From contig NZ_BPRE01000005.1 in NCBI RefSeq assembly GCF_022179765.1, positions 124,001-188,000 of the forward strand: a stretch of 64,000 nt of DNA, written 5' to 3'. Both the position numbers and the translations under genes were made by a program. This document shows, one piece after another, positions 28,642-40,580 of the stretch. Under the pieces are notes generated by a model, which worked only from the letters and a program-made list of their open reading frames with translations, was not told where the DNA came from and ran no database searches. This DNA comes from Methylorubrum suomiense (GTDB lineage: Bacteria; Pseudomonadota; Alphaproteobacteria; Rhizobiales; Beijerinckiaceae). How positions within the stretch are numbered: the stretch's first letter is position 1; every line of letters begins with the position of its first letter.

Positions 28642-28689
28642 GTTTGTCGGCCCTGTCCGATCAGGGTCGAGGTCAGGCCGCAGCGGAGG

Positions 28690-29223
28690 CTACTCGCCTC
28701 CGAACGCCGCGCGCAGGCGCCCGAACTGTGCCGTCACCGGGCTCTCCAGCGGCGCCGGCGCCGGCCGATCCTCGCTGATCAGTTGATCGAGATGCAGGAT
28801 GCGGGTGTGGAGGCGACGGGAGCGCCGCACCAGATCCTGAAGCCGCAGGGGCAGAGCCGCGAAGGTTGCGCTCGATTCGGCGGGGATCCGCTCGGGCTCG
28901 TTGAGCTTCACCCGGGTCTTCTCTTCCTGCGCCTGCACCAGGGTCAATTCCCCTTCCGAGACCGCGCGCTGCACGAGGAGCCAGGACGCGATCTGCATCA
29001 GGCGGGTCGTCAGGCGCATGCTCTCGCTGGCATAGGCGAGCGTCGCATCGCGGGAGATCAGGCGCGATTCGGCGCGGCCCTCGCCATCGAGATAGGCCGC
29101 CGTCTCCTCGACCAGCAGCATGCCCTCGCGGAACAGCGTACGGAACCCCTCCGAGGCCACGTAGGACTCGCCGAAGCTCACCCAATGGCGCTCGTCCCGG
29201 AACGTGACGTCGAACTCGGTCAT
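28690..29223 (-). CDS. RcdA-like protein (DUF1465)
   Basis: A 177-residue protein of the DUF1465 family, whose studied member is Caulobacter RcdA, an adaptor helping ClpXP degrade CtrA and other substrates. The hallmark stretches are VEETAAYLDGEGR, YASESMRLTTRLMQIASWLL and VQAQEEK. The C-terminal 30 residues are variable, as usual. The ATG at 29223 follows AGGAGGCAGG. It fits the CckA/CtrA theme of the window. Adaptor function in this organism is inferred. Confidence 0.85.
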   Translation of the reverse strand: MTEFDVTFRDERHWVSFGESYVASEGFRTLFREGMLLVEETAAYLDGEGRAESRLISRDATLAYASESMRLTTRLMQIASWLLVQRAVSEGELTLVQAQEEKTRVKLNEPERIPAESSATFAALPLRLQDLVRRSRRLHTRILHLDQLISEDRPAPAPLESPVTAQFGRLRAAFGGE

Positions 29224-29250
29224 CCTGCCTCCTGTGCCGCGCTGCTCACG

Positions 29251-29270
29251 GTTTCGTCCCGAAACGGGAC
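29251..29270. promoter_or_regulatory. Interlocked palindromes upstream of the rcdA-like gene
   Basis: Two 15-bp palindromes overlap: GTTTCGTCCCGAAAC (29251-29265) and GTCCCGAAACGGGAC (29256-29270). They lie about 30-50 bases upstream of the ATG, over the ribosome-site/promoter area of the minus-strand gene. A 13-base segment (CCGAAACGGGACG, reaching 29271) recurs at 54841-54853 upstream of pqqF. An operator is possible but unproven. Confidence 0.4.
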
Positions 29271-29393
29271 GGGTTCTGTGCGGCTGCGGCCATTGGCGCA
29301 ACTGTAGCGCCGTTTGGGGCCAGCGAGGGGCTTCACGAAGTTTTAACGTTAACAGGCCGGCATCGACCGGCCGCTCCCGGCCTGTGAAAGGCC

Positions 29394-29420
29394 AAAAAAA
29401 AGCCGCTCCACGGAGCGGCT
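29394..29420 (-). terminator. Intrinsic terminator of the candidate minus-strand RNA
   Basis: AGCCGCTCC and GGAGCGGCT form the stem and, on the minus strand, are followed by a run of eight T. No protein gene on the minus strand ends here, so it most likely terminates the small transcript at 29394-29497. Confidence 0.8.
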
Positions 29421-29497
29421 TGTCGTGAGTCTACAGGGAGGCTTCAAACAGAGCGGATGGAAGACCCACTCAGGATCCAGACAATCTGGATGTGCCT
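29394..29497 (-). ncRNA. Candidate structured small RNA
   Basis: Read on the minus strand, a roughly 104-nt segment can fold with an outer stem GAGGC/GCCTC enclosing two hairpins: ATCCAGA-TTG-TCTGGAT and GAGTGG/CCGCTC. A single-stranded linker containing CTCCCTG precedes a strong terminator. A CTATCA -10-like hexamer lies just upstream of the proposed 5' end and a perfect CtrA full site at 29516-29530 takes the -35 position. There is no convincing ORF. The structure does not match 4.5S RNA, tmRNA or any riboswitch I can name. The CCTCC-type segment could pair with ribosome sites. Existence of the transcript is inferred. Confidence 0.45.
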
Positions 29498-29515
29498 CTT
29501 GATAGCCTGGAAAGG

Positions 29516-29530
29516 TTAATTGCCGGTTAA
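29516..29530 (-). promoter_or_regulatory. CtrA full-site box (TTAA-N7-TTAA)
   Basis: The minus strand reads TTAACCGGCAATTAACC (29530 to 29514), an exact TTAA-N7-TTAAC as recognised by CtrA in alphaproteobacteria. It covers about -33 to -19 relative to the proposed RNA start, the usual activating position. TTAA is rare in this high-GC DNA, so a chance full site is unlikely. Confidence 0.6.
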
Positions 29531-29697
29531 GCGACGGGGACCGGTCCGGGCTCGGCATTCCGAGATGCCGCATGCGCACCGAGGGCGAGACGAAGCCCGG
29601 CATCCACCATTTCGGCGAGGATCGAAGGCTCCAGCTTTCCGCGCAAAGCGGATCGGACTCGCGGGCGCGGGGTTCGCATCCGACATGCCCCCCGACA

Positions 29698-29726
29698 TTG
29701 ACTTGGGGCGCCCCCTCCTCCATAAG
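29698..29726 (+). promoter_or_regulatory. rpmH operon promoter
   Basis: TTGACT and CATAAG are separated by 17 bases, about 130 nt upstream of rpmH. This is the best housekeeping-type promoter in the gap and probably serves rpmH-rnpA-yidC. Confidence 0.5.
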
Positions 29727-29854
29727 CCGCGCCATTGCGATGCGGCGCCCCGTCCGGGCGCCCTTCGCGTTTGCAGATCCCATTTCGAGGCTCGACGCCG
29801 GTCCGCGCGCTCCCAGCGCCGCCGGGCCGTTACCTCGGCCGCCGGAGACCCGCC

Positions 29855-29989
29855 ATGAAGAGAACTTACCAGCCCAGCAAGCTTGTCCGGAAGCGCCGTC
29901 ATGGCTTCCGCGCGCGCATGGCCACCGCCGGCGGCCGCAAGGTCATTGCCGCCCGCCGCGCGCACGGCCGCAAGCGCCTCTCCGCCTGA
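29855..29989 (+). CDS. rpmH: 50S ribosomal protein L34
   Basis: A 44-residue, very basic protein starting [20 protein letters not shown] and ending AHGRKRLSA, diagnostic of L34. It was embedded in a longer open frame; the ATG at 29855 is fixed by the conserved N-terminus and GGAGA just upstream. It heads the conserved rpmH-rnpA-yidC cluster. Confidence 0.98.
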   Translation: MKRTYQPSKLVRKRRHGFRARMATAGGRKVIAARRAHGRKRLSA

Positions 29990-30067
29990 TCGATGGACCG
30001 GCGCCGCCCCTCGGGCGGTGCCGCATCGCCGTCCCGCCCGCCCGGCGGGACCGGCCTCGGAGCGCCC

Positions 30068-30571
30068 GTGTCGACGATCCGCCGACTCCGGCGGCGCCCG
30101 GACTTCCTGGCCGCTGCCGGGGGCCGGCGCTTCCATACCGAGCGCCTCAGTGCGCAGGGGCGCCTGCGCGAGCCGGATGAGGAGCGCGACGGCGCCCGCG
30201 CCGAGGGCCTGTTCCTCGGCTTCACCATCACCAAGCGCGTGGGCCATGCGACCGAACGCAACCGGATTCGCCGCCGCCTGCGCAGCGCGCTCGTCCTCGT
30301 GGCCGATGATGCGCCCGAGATCGGTGCCGACGTGGTCGTGATCGCCCGCCGCCCCGCCCTCGATGCTCCCTTCGAGAGCCTCGTCGAGGATCTGCGCCGA
30401 GCCCTGCGCACGGTGACGCGGCCGCCCGGCCCCAAGCCTGCCGGTGCTAAGCCCGCCCACTCTCCCGACCGTCCGAATCCGGTCCGCGGCCCCCGCCGCG
30501 GCCGAAATCGGGCTGCCGGCCCCTCCCCCCTTCCCGTATCGATGGCGCCTGACGGATCGACCGATGGGTAA
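30068..30571 (+). CDS. rnpA: Ribonuclease P protein component
   Basis: RnpA assists the RNase P RNA in removing tRNA 5' leaders. The core [20 protein letters not shown] is the RNR signature, preceded by the Arg-rich start [14 protein letters not shown]. The GTG at 30068 is chosen because GGAG lies 6 nt upstream and the conserved domain begins at once; an ATG at 29993 would add 25 residues without a ribosome site. The C-terminal 40 residues are a Pro/Arg/Gly-rich extension. Its stop overlaps the yidC start by 8 bases. Confidence 0.94.
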   Translation: MSTIRRLRRRPDFLAAAGGRRFHTERLSAQGRLREPDEERDGARAEGLFLGFTITKRVGHATERNRIRRRLRSALVLVADDAPEIGADVVVIARRPALDAPFESLVEDLRRALRTVTRPPGPKPAGAKPAHSPDRPNPVRGPRRGRNRAAGPSPLPVSMAPDGSTDG

Positions 30572-32399
30572 CGACAAGACGAACATGTTCGTCGCGATCG
30601 CCTTGTCTCTGGTGGTCCTGCTCGGCTGGCACTACTTCGTGACCGGCCCGGCGACCGAGAGGCAGCGGCAGGCGGCGGCCCAGAGCCAGAGCACTCAGCC
30701 GGGCGCTCCGACCGCCGACGGCGTGCCGGCCCCGAGCCCGCGCGAGGGCGGCCCCTCGGCCCCCGTGCCCGGCACGCTGCCGACTCCGGCCGGTCCCGTC
30801 TCGCGCGAGGACGCCCTCGCCCGCTCGGCCCGGCTGCGGATCGACACGCCCGCGCTCTACGGTTCGGTCGCCCTGAAGGGCGCCCGCATCGATGACGTGA
30901 GCCTCAAGAATTACCACGAGACCGTGAGCGACGAGAGCCCGCGCATCGTCCTGCTCTCGCCGACGGGAAGCCCGAATCCCTATTATGCCGAGTTCGGCTG
31001 GGTCGGCCAGAACGCCGGTCCCCTGCCGAATGCCGAGACGGTGTGGACGGCCGACGGCGATCTGCTGGCGCCCGGCAAGCCGGTGACGCTGAGCTGGGAG
31101 AACGGCCAGGGCCTGACCTTCAAGCGCATCCTCGCGGTCGACGACAAGTTCATGTTCACGGTCCGCGACGAGGTCGAGAACAAGTCGGCCAACGCGGTCA
31201 CGCTCTATCCCTACAGCCTCGTCTCCCGCTGGGGTAAGCCGCACACCCAGGGCTACTACGTGCTGCACGAGGGCCTGATCGGCTGGCTCGGCGACGACCG
31301 CCTGCAGGAATACAGCTACGACGCCCTCGCCAAGGAACCCGCCTATGGCGGCCCCAACACCCGCGGCAAGGCGTGGTCGAACGTGACCGGCGGCTGGGTC
31401 GGCATCACCGACAAGTACTGGGCGGCGGCGGCGATCCCCGAGCAGGACAAGCCCTTCACCGGCGCCTATACCGAGCGCACCGACGGAGCCACCAAGGTCT
31501 ACCAGACCAGCGTGCGCGGCGACGCCGTTTCGGTGGCGCCGGGGGCCTCCTCGGCCACCACCCAGCGCCTGTTCGCCGGGGCCAAGGAAGTCAACCAGAT
31601 CAACGAGTACAAGCGCGATCTCGGAATCCGCGAGTTCGACTCGATGATCGATTGGGGCTGGTTCTGGTTCCTGACCAAGCCGATGTTCCGCGCGCTCGAC
31701 TTCTTCTTCCATCTCGCGGGCAATTTCGGCGTCTCGATCCTGCTCGTGACCCTGATCCTGAAGATCTTCTTCCTGCCGATCGCCAACCGCTCCTACGTCT
31801 CCATGGCCAAGATGAAGGCCGTGCAGCCCGAGATGACCTCCATCCGGGAGCGATACAAAGACGACAAGATGAAGCAACAACAGGCGATGATGGAGCTGTA
31901 CAAGAAGGAGAAGATCAACCCGGTCGCCGGCTGCTGGCCGGTGCTGATCCAGATCCCGGTCTTCTTCGCGCTGTACAAGGTCCTGTTCATCACCATCGAG
32001 ATGCGGCACGCGCCGTTCTTCGGCTGGATTCAGGACCTCGCCGCGCCCGATCCGACAAGCCTGCTGAACCTGTTCGGTCTGCTGCCGTTCGCGGCGCCCG
32101 ACTTCGTCCATATCGGCGTGTGGCCGATCATCATGGGCGTGACGATGTTCGTCCAGATGAAGATGAACCCCGCGCCGCCGGACCCGGTCCAGGCGCAGGT
32201 CTTCACCTTCATGCCGATCATCTTCACCTTCATGCTCGGCTCGTTCCCGGCCGGCCTGGTGATCTACTGGGCCTGGAACAACCTGCTCTCGGTGATCCAG
32301 CAATACGTCATCATGCGCCGCAACGGCGTGAAGGTGGAATTGTGGGACAACCTCAGAGGCACGTTCAAGCGCAACAAGGGCGCCCCGGCCAAGAGCTGA
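30564..32399 (+). CDS. yidC: Membrane protein insertase YidC
   Basis: A 611-residue YidC of the Gram-negative type. There is one N-terminal membrane helix ([18 protein letters not shown]), a large periplasmic beta domain (about residues 90-360), then the insertase core with five hydrophobic segments. The core includes [19 protein letters not shown], the coiled cytoplasmic loop with [17 protein letters not shown], and LPIFTFML-like helices near the end. It inserts proteins into the inner membrane alone or with SecYEG. The start ATGGGTAA overlaps the rnpA stop. The tail ends RNKGAPAKS, basic as is usual. Confidence 0.98.
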   Translation: MGNDKTNMFVAIALSLVVLLGWHYFVTGPATERQRQAAAQSQSTQPGAPTADGVPAPSPREGGPSAPVPGTLPTPAGPVSREDALARSARLRIDTPALYGSVALKGARIDDVSLKNYHETVSDESPRIVLLSPTGSPNPYYAEFGWVGQNAGPLPNAETVWTADGDLLAPGKPVTLSWENGQGLTFKRILAVDDKFMFTVRDEVENKSANAVTLYPYSLVSRWGKPHTQGYYVLHEGLIGWLGDDRLQEYSYDALAKEPAYGGPNTRGKAWSNVTGGWVGITDKYWAAAAIPEQDKPFTGAYTERTDGATKVYQTSVRGDAVSVAPGASSATTQRLFAGAKEVNQINEYKRDLGIREFDSMIDWGWFWFLTKPMFRALDFFFHLAGNFGVSILLVTLILKIFFLPIANRSYVSMAKMKAVQPEMTSIRERYKDDKMKQQQAMMELYKKEKINPVAGCWPVLIQIPVFFALYKVLFITIEMRHAPFFGWIQDLAAPDPTSLLNLFGLLPFAAPDFVHIGVWPIIMGVTMFVQMKMNPAPPDPVQAQVFTFMPIIFTFMLGSFPAGLVIYWAWNNLLSVIQQYVIMRRNGVKVELWDNLRGTFKRNKGAPAKS

Positions 32400-32620
32400 C
32401 GCCCACCGGCGCGAGGCCCGCCCGCTCGAACGCGGCGCGGGCCTCGTGCTCTCGGCCCCCCCGAGATCCATTTCCGATCCACCCCGCTTGACGAAGCCCA
32501 TCCGAGGGGTGCAGCGGCAGGAGGTGGTCGGTCCGCGGTGAGGCGCTGCGGCGCCTTTCGCACCATCCTGACGCCTCATCCCTCCCCACGAAGGAGAGGG
32601 ACATCAGCGGCCCCGACCCC

Positions 32621-33280
32621 ATGACTGACGCCGCAACCGACGAACCCACCCCGGAACTGCTCGAAGCCGGCCGCCTGCTCTTCGCCGGCTCGGCCGATTT
32701 CACCTCGGCCGCCCCCGCGCTCGGTGCGCTGCCGCCGATGGATGGCGTCGAGATCGCCTTTGCCGGCCGTTCGAATGTCGGCAAGTCGAGCCTCGTCAAC
32801 GCCCTGACCGGGCGCAATACCCTGGCGCGCACCTCGCACACGCCGGGCCGCACCCAGCAGCTCAACTTCTTCCGGATCGGCGAGCGGTTCACCCTGGTCG
32901 ACATGCCGGGCTACGGCTACGCCCAGGTCGAAAAGGCCAAGGTCGAGGCCTGGACCAAGCTGATCCACGCCTATCTCAAGGGCCGCTCGAACCTCGCCCG
33001 CGTCTACGTACTGATCGATTCGCGCCACGGGCTGAAGGAGATCGACACCGCCCTCCTCGACGGGCTCGACAAGGCCGCGGTCTCCTACCAGCTCGTCCTG
33101 ACCAAGGGCGATGCCCTCAAGAAGTCCGAGATCGACAAGCGCATCGAGGGCATCCGCACGGCGCTGGCCCGTCGCCCGGCGGCCTATCCGGAAGTGCTGC
33201 TGACCTCGAGCCGCGACGACCGCGGCGTGGCGGAGCTGCGTGCCAGCATCGCCCGCCTGCTGCAGGAGCGCGGCGCGTGA
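32621..33280 (+). CDS. engB: GTPase EngB/YihA (YsxC)
   Basis: A 219-residue TRAFAC GTPase needed for 50S subunit assembly. G1 is GRSNVGKSS (residues 49-57), G2 includes [15 protein letters not shown]3 is DMPGYG (94-99) and G4 is TKGD. Length and motif spacing are typical, with an N-terminal extension of about 40 residues common in alphaproteobacteria. It follows yidC after 221 bp. In many relatives argB comes next; here it is 8.5 kb away. Confidence 0.96.
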   Translation: MTDAATDEPTPELLEAGRLLFAGSADFTSAAPALGALPPMDGVEIAFAGRSNVGKSSLVNALTGRNTLARTSHTPGRTQQLNFFRIGERFTLVDMPGYGYAQVEKAKVEAWTKLIHAYLKGRSNLARVYVLIDSRHGLKEIDTALLDGLDKAAVSYQLVLTKGDALKKSEIDKRIEGIRTALARRPAAYPEVLLTSSRDDRGVAELRASIARLLQERGA

Positions 33281-33639
33281 CCGGTCTCGATCGCGCGCTC
33301 GCGGCGCTGGCCGCGCTGGCGGGCCTCCTCGGCGTCGCCGCCAGCGCGGCCGCCGCGCATACGAGCGGCGGCGAGACGCTGAAGACCGCCGCGCAGTTCC
33401 TGCTGTTCCACGCCCCCGCCATCCTGGCGCTCGTCGGGTTCGCCGCCGCGGGCTTGACCCGTGGTGCTCTCACCCGCGCCGCCGCGGGCGCGCTGGTGCT
33501 CGGGCTCGCGCTGTTCTCCGGCGACCTCGCCATGCGGGCGCTGGCCGGTCAGCCGCTCTTCCCGATGGCGGCACCGACGGGCGGAGTCGTGCTGATGGCG
33601 GGCTGGCTCCTCGCCGCCGTGGCTGTCCTGATTCCCTAA
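33277..33639 (+). CDS. DUF423 membrane protein
   Basis: A 120-residue protein with four hydrophobic segments and the DUF423 marks: LAAHTSGG-like N-terminal loop, [21 protein letters not shown] and a final [12 protein letters not shown]. The role of the family is unknown. It starts at a GTG that overlaps the engB stop by 4 bases, so it is translated with engB. Confidence 0.88.
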   Translation: MTGLDRALAALAALAGLLGVAASAAAAHTSGGETLKTAAQFLLFHAPAILALVGFAAAGLTRGALTRAAAGALVLGLALFSGDLAMRALAGQPLFPMAAPTGGVVLMAGWLLAAVAVLIP

Positions 33640-33750
33640 CGGGTTCCCAGAGGGCGAGCCCTTTGGCGGGGCGCCGGGGCAGCGCCCCGGTTTCCCTTCA
33701 CCAGGGCTCTGCCCTGGACCTGCGAGAGGACTTGTCCTTTCGAAACCCGG
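33640..33750. repeat. Second palindromic element with CGGGTT/AACCCG ends
   Basis: The element begins one base after the DUF423 stop. Outer ends CGGGTT and AACCCG enclose two strong hairpins, GCGCCGGGGCAGCGCCCCGG and CCAGGGCTCTGCCCTGG. It fills the convergent gap to the AtoE-type gene. Similar GC-rich hairpin pairs are, from general knowledge, dispersed in Methylobacterium-like genomes; only one copy was noticed here. Confidence 0.6.
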
Positions 33751-33763
33751 ATCAGGGCGCGCC

Positions 33764-35191
33764 CTACGGAATGACCGGCGGGTGGTAGGTCAGCGTGAAG
33801 GCGAGCGCCCAGAGCAGGAACAACACCAGCGGCAGGTGGACGATAAGCTGCAGGAAGCTGAAGCCGACGATATCGCGCGCCTTCAGACCGAGGATGCCGA
33901 GCAACGGCAGCATGAAGAACGGGTTGATGAGGTTCGGCAGCGCTTCGGCCGCGTTGTAGACCTGCACCGCCCAGCCGAGGTGGACCTTCAGCTCGTTCGC
34001 CGCCTGCATCACGTAGGGCGCTTCCAACAGCCACTTGCCGCCGCCGGAGGGAATGAAGAAGCCGAGCAGCGCCGAGTAGACGCCCATGGCGAGCGGGAAC
34101 GAGCCCTGCGTGTTCAGCGCCACGAAGGCGTGGGCGATGACGTCCGAGAGGCTGTGGCCGGCGGCATTCTTGGCGCCCGTCAGGATCGCCGCGATGGCGG
34201 CGTAGAACGGGAACTGGATCAGGATACCGGCGGTGGCCGGCACCGCCTTGCCGAGCGCCACCAGGAAGCGCTTGGGCCGCCAGTGCAGCACGAAGCCGGT
34301 CATCAGGAACAGGAAATTGTAGGTGTTGAGGCTGGAGATGGCGATCATCCAGTCCTGCCGCGAGAATTCCTGGATTAGCCAGCCGGCGGCCAAAAGACCG
34401 ATCAGCACCGTCAGGATCGGCGCGTGCTCAAGCCACTCGCCGGGCTGCTTCGGCGGCTCGACCGTCTGCTCCTCCTTCGTCACGTCGACGCCGAGATCCT
34501 GGGCCGTCACCGCCGTGTCCGGCCCCGGCGCCGAGGCGATCGCGATCACCGCCGAGATGACCACGAGGATCACGGTGATCAGCATCGATTGCCAGAGGAA
34601 GATGGTCTCGCTGAACGGGATCACGCCGGTGATCTGCAGCAGGCCCGGCGGCAGGCTTTTGGGGTTCGCCTGAAGCTGCGCGGCGGACGAGGAGAGGCCC
34701 ATCGCCCAAGTGGCGCCCAAGCCCAGATAGGCGGCGGCGCCCGCCGCGCGGTAATCCATCCGCAGGTCGGTGCGGCGGGCCAGGGCGCGGGCCAGCAGGC
34801 CGCCGAAGATCAGGCTCAGGCCCCAGCTGAGGAGTGAGGACAGCATGGTGGCGAGCGCCACGTAGCCGATGGCGCCGCGGCCGGTCTTCGGCACCAGCGC
34901 CATCCGCTCGATCAGCGCCTGCACGGGGGCGGAGGTCGCCACCACGTAGCCGCCGATGGTGACGAACACCATCTGCATGGTGAAGGGGATCAGGCTCCAG
35001 AAACCGTCGCCGAAGCTCTTCGTCACCGCCTGGACCGGCGCCCCGTTGAGGAGCGCGGCGCCCGCCACGATCACCACCGCGATCGCCACGAAGACGAAGG
35101 CGTCGGGGAACCACTTCTCCGCCCAGTCGGTGAAGCGAAGCGCGAGGCGGGCGAGCGCGCTGTCCTCGCGGCGTCGGCTGTCCGGCGTCAT
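33764..35191 (-). CDS. Short-chain fatty acid transporter (AtoE family)
   Basis: A 475-residue inner-membrane protein with about twelve hydrophobic segments. Conserved stretches are FTDWAEKWFPDAFVFV near the N-terminus, WGLSLIFGGLLARALARR and FFIPSGGGKW. These match the TIGR00366-type short-chain fatty acid transporter family, which in E. coli takes up acetoacetate and butyrate. The substrate here is inferred. In a methylotroph with C2/C4 flux, uptake of short acids is plausible. It is a single gene, flanked by a repeat on its 3' side. Confidence 0.9.
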   Translation of the reverse strand: MTPDSRRREDSALARLALRFTDWAEKWFPDAFVFVAIAVVIVAGAALLNGAPVQAVTKSFGDGFWSLIPFTMQMVFVTIGGYVVATSAPVQALIERMALVPKTGRGAIGYVALATMLSSLLSWGLSLIFGGLLARALARRTDLRMDYRAAGAAAYLGLGATWAMGLSSSAAQLQANPKSLPPGLLQITGVIPFSETIFLWQSMLITVILVVISAVIAIASAPGPDTAVTAQDLGVDVTKEEQTVEPPKQPGEWLEHAPILTVLIGLLAAGWLIQEFSRQDWMIAISSLNTYNFLFLMTGFVLHWRPKRFLVALGKAVPATAGILIQFPFYAAIAAILTGAKNAAGHSLSDVIAHAFVALNTQGSFPLAMGVYSALLGFFIPSGGGKWLLEAPYVMQAANELKVHLGWAVQVYNAAEALPNLINPFFMLPLLGILGLKARDIVGFSFLQLIVHLPLVLFLLWALAFTLTYHPPVIP

Positions 35192-35280
35192 GGTCGTTTC
35201 GTCCGCATCCCCGGCACTCTCCGTTGCCGTCGGCCAAGGTATGCAGCGGAAGCGGAGCCAGTCTCAAGGGCGCGGGGGTT

Positions 35281-35955
35281 TCACCGGGCCGGAACACTCA
35301 AGATTTCGGTAGGACCGTCCTGCCCCGGCGTGAAGATGCCGGCCGTGAGGGCGTTGCCGTAGACGGCACCGGTGTCGAGATTGGTGCGGAACCGCAGCCG
35401 CTCCGGTCCGCCGCGCGTCTGCGGCGTGTGGCCGTGGACGACGTGGCGGCCGAAATCGTGATCCGCCGAGAGGAACGGCTCGCGCATCCACAGATGCACC
35501 TCGGGATCGGGATCCGGCACCTCGGCATCGGGCCGGAAGCCGGCATGGACGTACCAGCGCCGGGCATCCGAGTGGAGCGTCGGCAGCGCCTCGATCCAAT
35601 CGAGCACGTCGCCGGGAATTTCCTCCGGCCCGGCGACGTCGAAGGAGGTCAGCGTCGCCGCCCCGCCATTGGCCCGCCAGAGGTCGAGGGCGCCGGGCTC
35701 GTGCAGCGTCTTCAGCAGCATCGCCTCGTGGTTGCCCATCAGGCAGACCACGGCGTCGGGCTCGCGCCATTGCAACTTGCGCAACGTCTCGATCACCCGG
35801 GCGCTGTCCGGCCCGCGGTCGATATAGTCACCGAGGAAGACGAGCTTGCGGGTACGGCCCGCGGCATGCGCGTCGATGCGGTCGAGCAGCGTGTCGAGGA
35901 GGTCGGCACAGCCATGGATGTCGCCGATGGCGTAGGTGAGCGTCTCGGCGGTCAT
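35281..35955 (-). CDS. Metallophosphoesterase (PP2A-like serine/threonine phosphatase)
   Basis: A 224-residue calcineurin-like phosphoesterase. The four metal-site motifs are present: GDIHG (residues 11-15), GDYIDRG, GNHE and the late HGHTP. This is the bacterial PrpA/ApaH-like subgroup; possible substrates are phosphoproteins or Ap4A-type nucleotides. The ATG at 35955 gives MTAETLTYAIGDIHG, placing the first motif at the usual distance; the longer frame has no conserved sequence. Confidence 0.9.
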   Translation of the reverse strand: MTAETLTYAIGDIHGCADLLDTLLDRIDAHAAGRTRKLVFLGDYIDRGPDSARVIETLRKLQWREPDAVVCLMGNHEAMLLKTLHEPGALDLWRANGGAATLTSFDVAGPEEIPGDVLDWIEALPTLHSDARRWYVHAGFRPDAEVPDPDPEVHLWMREPFLSADHDFGRHVVHGHTPQTRGGPERLRFRTNLDTGAVYGNALTAGIFTPGQDGPTEILSVPAR

Positions 35956-36220
35956 GGGCTCGTTGTCGGTGGAATCATGGGCCGGGGCAAGGGTGCCCTC
36001 GGAGGAGTGGCGGAGGATGCGGCTCGCCCAATCCCTGCGCCCGATCGGACCGGGCGCAGCAGGGGTAGTCCGGATGCTCCGGGAGCGGCGCCACCGGCCC
36101 AGACGTTTCAACCCTATCAACCATCCCCGGCACCGAGGGCGACGTTCGACGAACCCGGATCGTGCGCGTGCCCCGACACGCCCGGTCGGCGAGCCCGGGA
36201 TCTTGAGAGAGGGTACGACC

Positions 36221-36661
36221 ATGCAAATCGTACGCGTCGCCTTCCTCGTTGCCGCCGCGCTGCTGGCGGCTCCGGCCGCCGCCCAAGATGGGGGCAGGAG
36301 CATGCTGGACAAGCTGAGGGCCGCCCCCGCTCCGGAGCAGCAGCGGGATCTCGACACCATGACCCTCGCCTCGGCCCATCGCGAGCGGGCGGAATCGATC
36401 GAGCAGCGAACCTCGGGCTTGTGGCAGTCCTGGCTCGTCTCGGTCTGCGAAGGCTGCGGCCCTGAACGCCGCTCCTACTCGGACCGCGACGCACAGGAAC
36501 TCATGCGCCGGGCCGCTGACGACTCGGCGAAGCGGCAAGGTGAAAAGAAGTACCTGTACTCCCCGCCCAGCCGCCCGGCCCGCGCCAGCGCGTCGGGCAG
36601 CATCTATAGCGATCTCTCGACGAACAACATCGAGCAGATCCGGCGCGACCCGAACCGATAG
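36221..36661 (+). CDS. Small exported hypothetical protein
   Basis: A 146-residue protein with a signal peptide (MQIVRVAFLVAAALLAAP, cleavage after AAAQ). A polar helical body follows with a CEGCG motif near residue 78 and a basic Pro/Ser-rich tail. No family is recognised. GAGAGAGGG precedes the ATG. It is convergent with clpB; GC-rich inverted sequence at 36662-36710 may terminate both. Confidence 0.72.
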   Translation: MQIVRVAFLVAAALLAAPAAAQDGGRSMLDKLRAAPAPEQQRDLDTMTLASAHRERAESIEQRTSGLWQSWLVSVCEGCGPERRSYSDRDAQELMRRAADDSAKRQGEKKYLYSPPSRPARASASGSIYSDLSTNNIEQIRRDPNR

Positions 36662-36757
36662 ACGGTCGGGCCCCGGGCCACGCCCTGACCGGGGGACGTA
36701 GGCCCCCGCGTTGTCCGGGCCGACCGGCCGATGACGTGCCGCTCGGCCCTTGTTGGT

Positions 36758-39388
<2,631 letters not shown>

Positions 39389-39513
39389 GCGTGTGTCCTT
39401 CCCCGGATCGAATCTTATCCGCCCGCCATTCGCGGCGCGGATCGCTCGATGCGTTGCCCCGCGGGGTCGGCCCCGCCGGAGCGCCGACGCTTCGGAAAGC
39501 CGTCGACAGGGGT

Positions 39514-39543
39514 GAAGTGGGTGTTGCCTTTTCGTAACACAAG
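39514..39543 (-). promoter_or_regulatory. RpoH-type promoter of clpB
   Basis: On the minus strand CTTGTG and CCCACTTC are separated by 16 bases, about 125 nt upstream of clpB. The pattern resembles the sigma-32 consensus (CTTGAAA and CCCCATNT) but both halves are imperfect. Confidence 0.4.
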
Positions 39544-39641
39544 GGGGACGAGGACCCGTAGGCGGGTCCCGTATGCGGCTTCCTCAAGCCAAGCAATTTA
39601 AGGCGCGCGCCGGCCCCATATTCCCCGCCGCGCAGATGGTC

Positions 39642-40436
39642 TCAGGCCGCGCCGGAGATCGGCGCCGGTGTGGTGACCCGATCGCCGGTGCGCACCTCGC
39701 CGTCCCCGAGCACTTCGAGATAAATGCCCAGATCGACATGGCCGAAATGGCGCTTGAGGTCGCGGGGAAGCGTGGTGTCGCGCTCGGCCGTCACCGGGTC
39801 GACATCGACGGCGGCGCAGCGCGGCGTCCGGGCGAGGGCCCGGAACCGCAGGTTACCGATGTCGATCTCCTGGCCGACCCAATCCAGCTCGGACCAGGGT
39901 GCGAGCCCGTCGACATAGATGTTGGCCCGGAAGCGCAGGGGATGAAGAGACCCGCCGTTCCGCTCCTCCAAGGCGCGCACCGAGGCGAGATTGACGAAGG
40001 AGACGGCCCGCATGAAGGCCGGGGAGATGACGCTGCCATCGGTGAACTTGTGCCCGTCCGCCCTGACCAGCCGGGGACGGCCTTTGGCGGCGGGGCCGAT
40101 ATAATCCTCGAAGAATCGCTCGACGGCGTCGCGGCCTTCCTCCGTCGAGAGGTCCGCGCGGAGCACGTCCTGTCCATCACGGACCACGCTGAGCCATCCG
40201 GTCTCGGGCTCGAAGCGCGTGCTGAGCGCCGCCAGGGTCGTATTGCTCCGCAGCATCAGGAAGTAGCCCTTGTCGAGCGGCTCCGGTGCCTGGGGATCGA
40301 ACGTGGTCGTGCCCAGGGCGAGGGCGTATTCCCGATCATGGGCGAGACCGGCGGCCTGGCTGAGGCCGAGCACGGGCAGCGGCTCGGCGGAGAGGCCCTT
40401 GACGGGATAGCGGTACAGAGCGGTGACATGGGCCAT
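39642..40436 (-). CDS. MOSC-domain protein, paralogue 1
   Basis: A 264-residue protein with an N-terminal beta-barrel domain (ALYRYPVKGLSAEPL) and a C-terminal MOSC domain (PLRFRANIYVDGLAPWSELDW then RTPRCAAVDVDP with the conserved Cys). MOSC proteins carry activated sulfur or molybdenum-cofactor chemistry, as in mARC and YiiM; the substrate is unknown. It is divergent from a second MOSC gene with the same architecture, and the two share many identical stretches such as YRYPVKGLS. Confidence 0.88.
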   Translation of the reverse strand: MAHVTALYRYPVKGLSAEPLPVLGLSQAAGLAHDREYALALGTTTFDPQAPEPLDKGYFLMLRSNTTLAALSTRFEPETGWLSVVRDGQDVLRADLSTEEGRDAVERFFEDYIGPAAKGRPRLVRADGHKFTDGSVISPAFMRAVSFVNLASVRALEERNGGSLHPLRFRANIYVDGLAPWSELDWVGQEIDIGNLRFRALARTPRCAAVDVDPVTAERDTTLPRDLKRHFGHVDLGIYLEVLGDGEVRTGDRVTTPAPISGAA

Positions 40437-40580
40437 GCGAGCGGAGGCTCCTTCCAGAAGCCAACAGGCTCGCGGATGCGGGCCGCGGACGCCATCCGCA
40501 GTTCGTCGTAGGTCTCCCGCGAACGAGAGCGATGGGCGGGACGCTTGCCAAGCCCGGGCGACCGGCTCTAGCCAAGGGCC

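Noticed and set aside
29343..29353. TTAACGTTAAC upstream of the rcdA-like gene as a CtrA site
   Set aside because: The two TTAA are separated by two bases instead of seven, so it is not a full site.
29421..29560. Region around 29.5 kb as 4.5S RNA or tmRNA
   Set aside because: The conserved loop sequences of SRP RNA and the tmRNA tag and acceptor features are missing.
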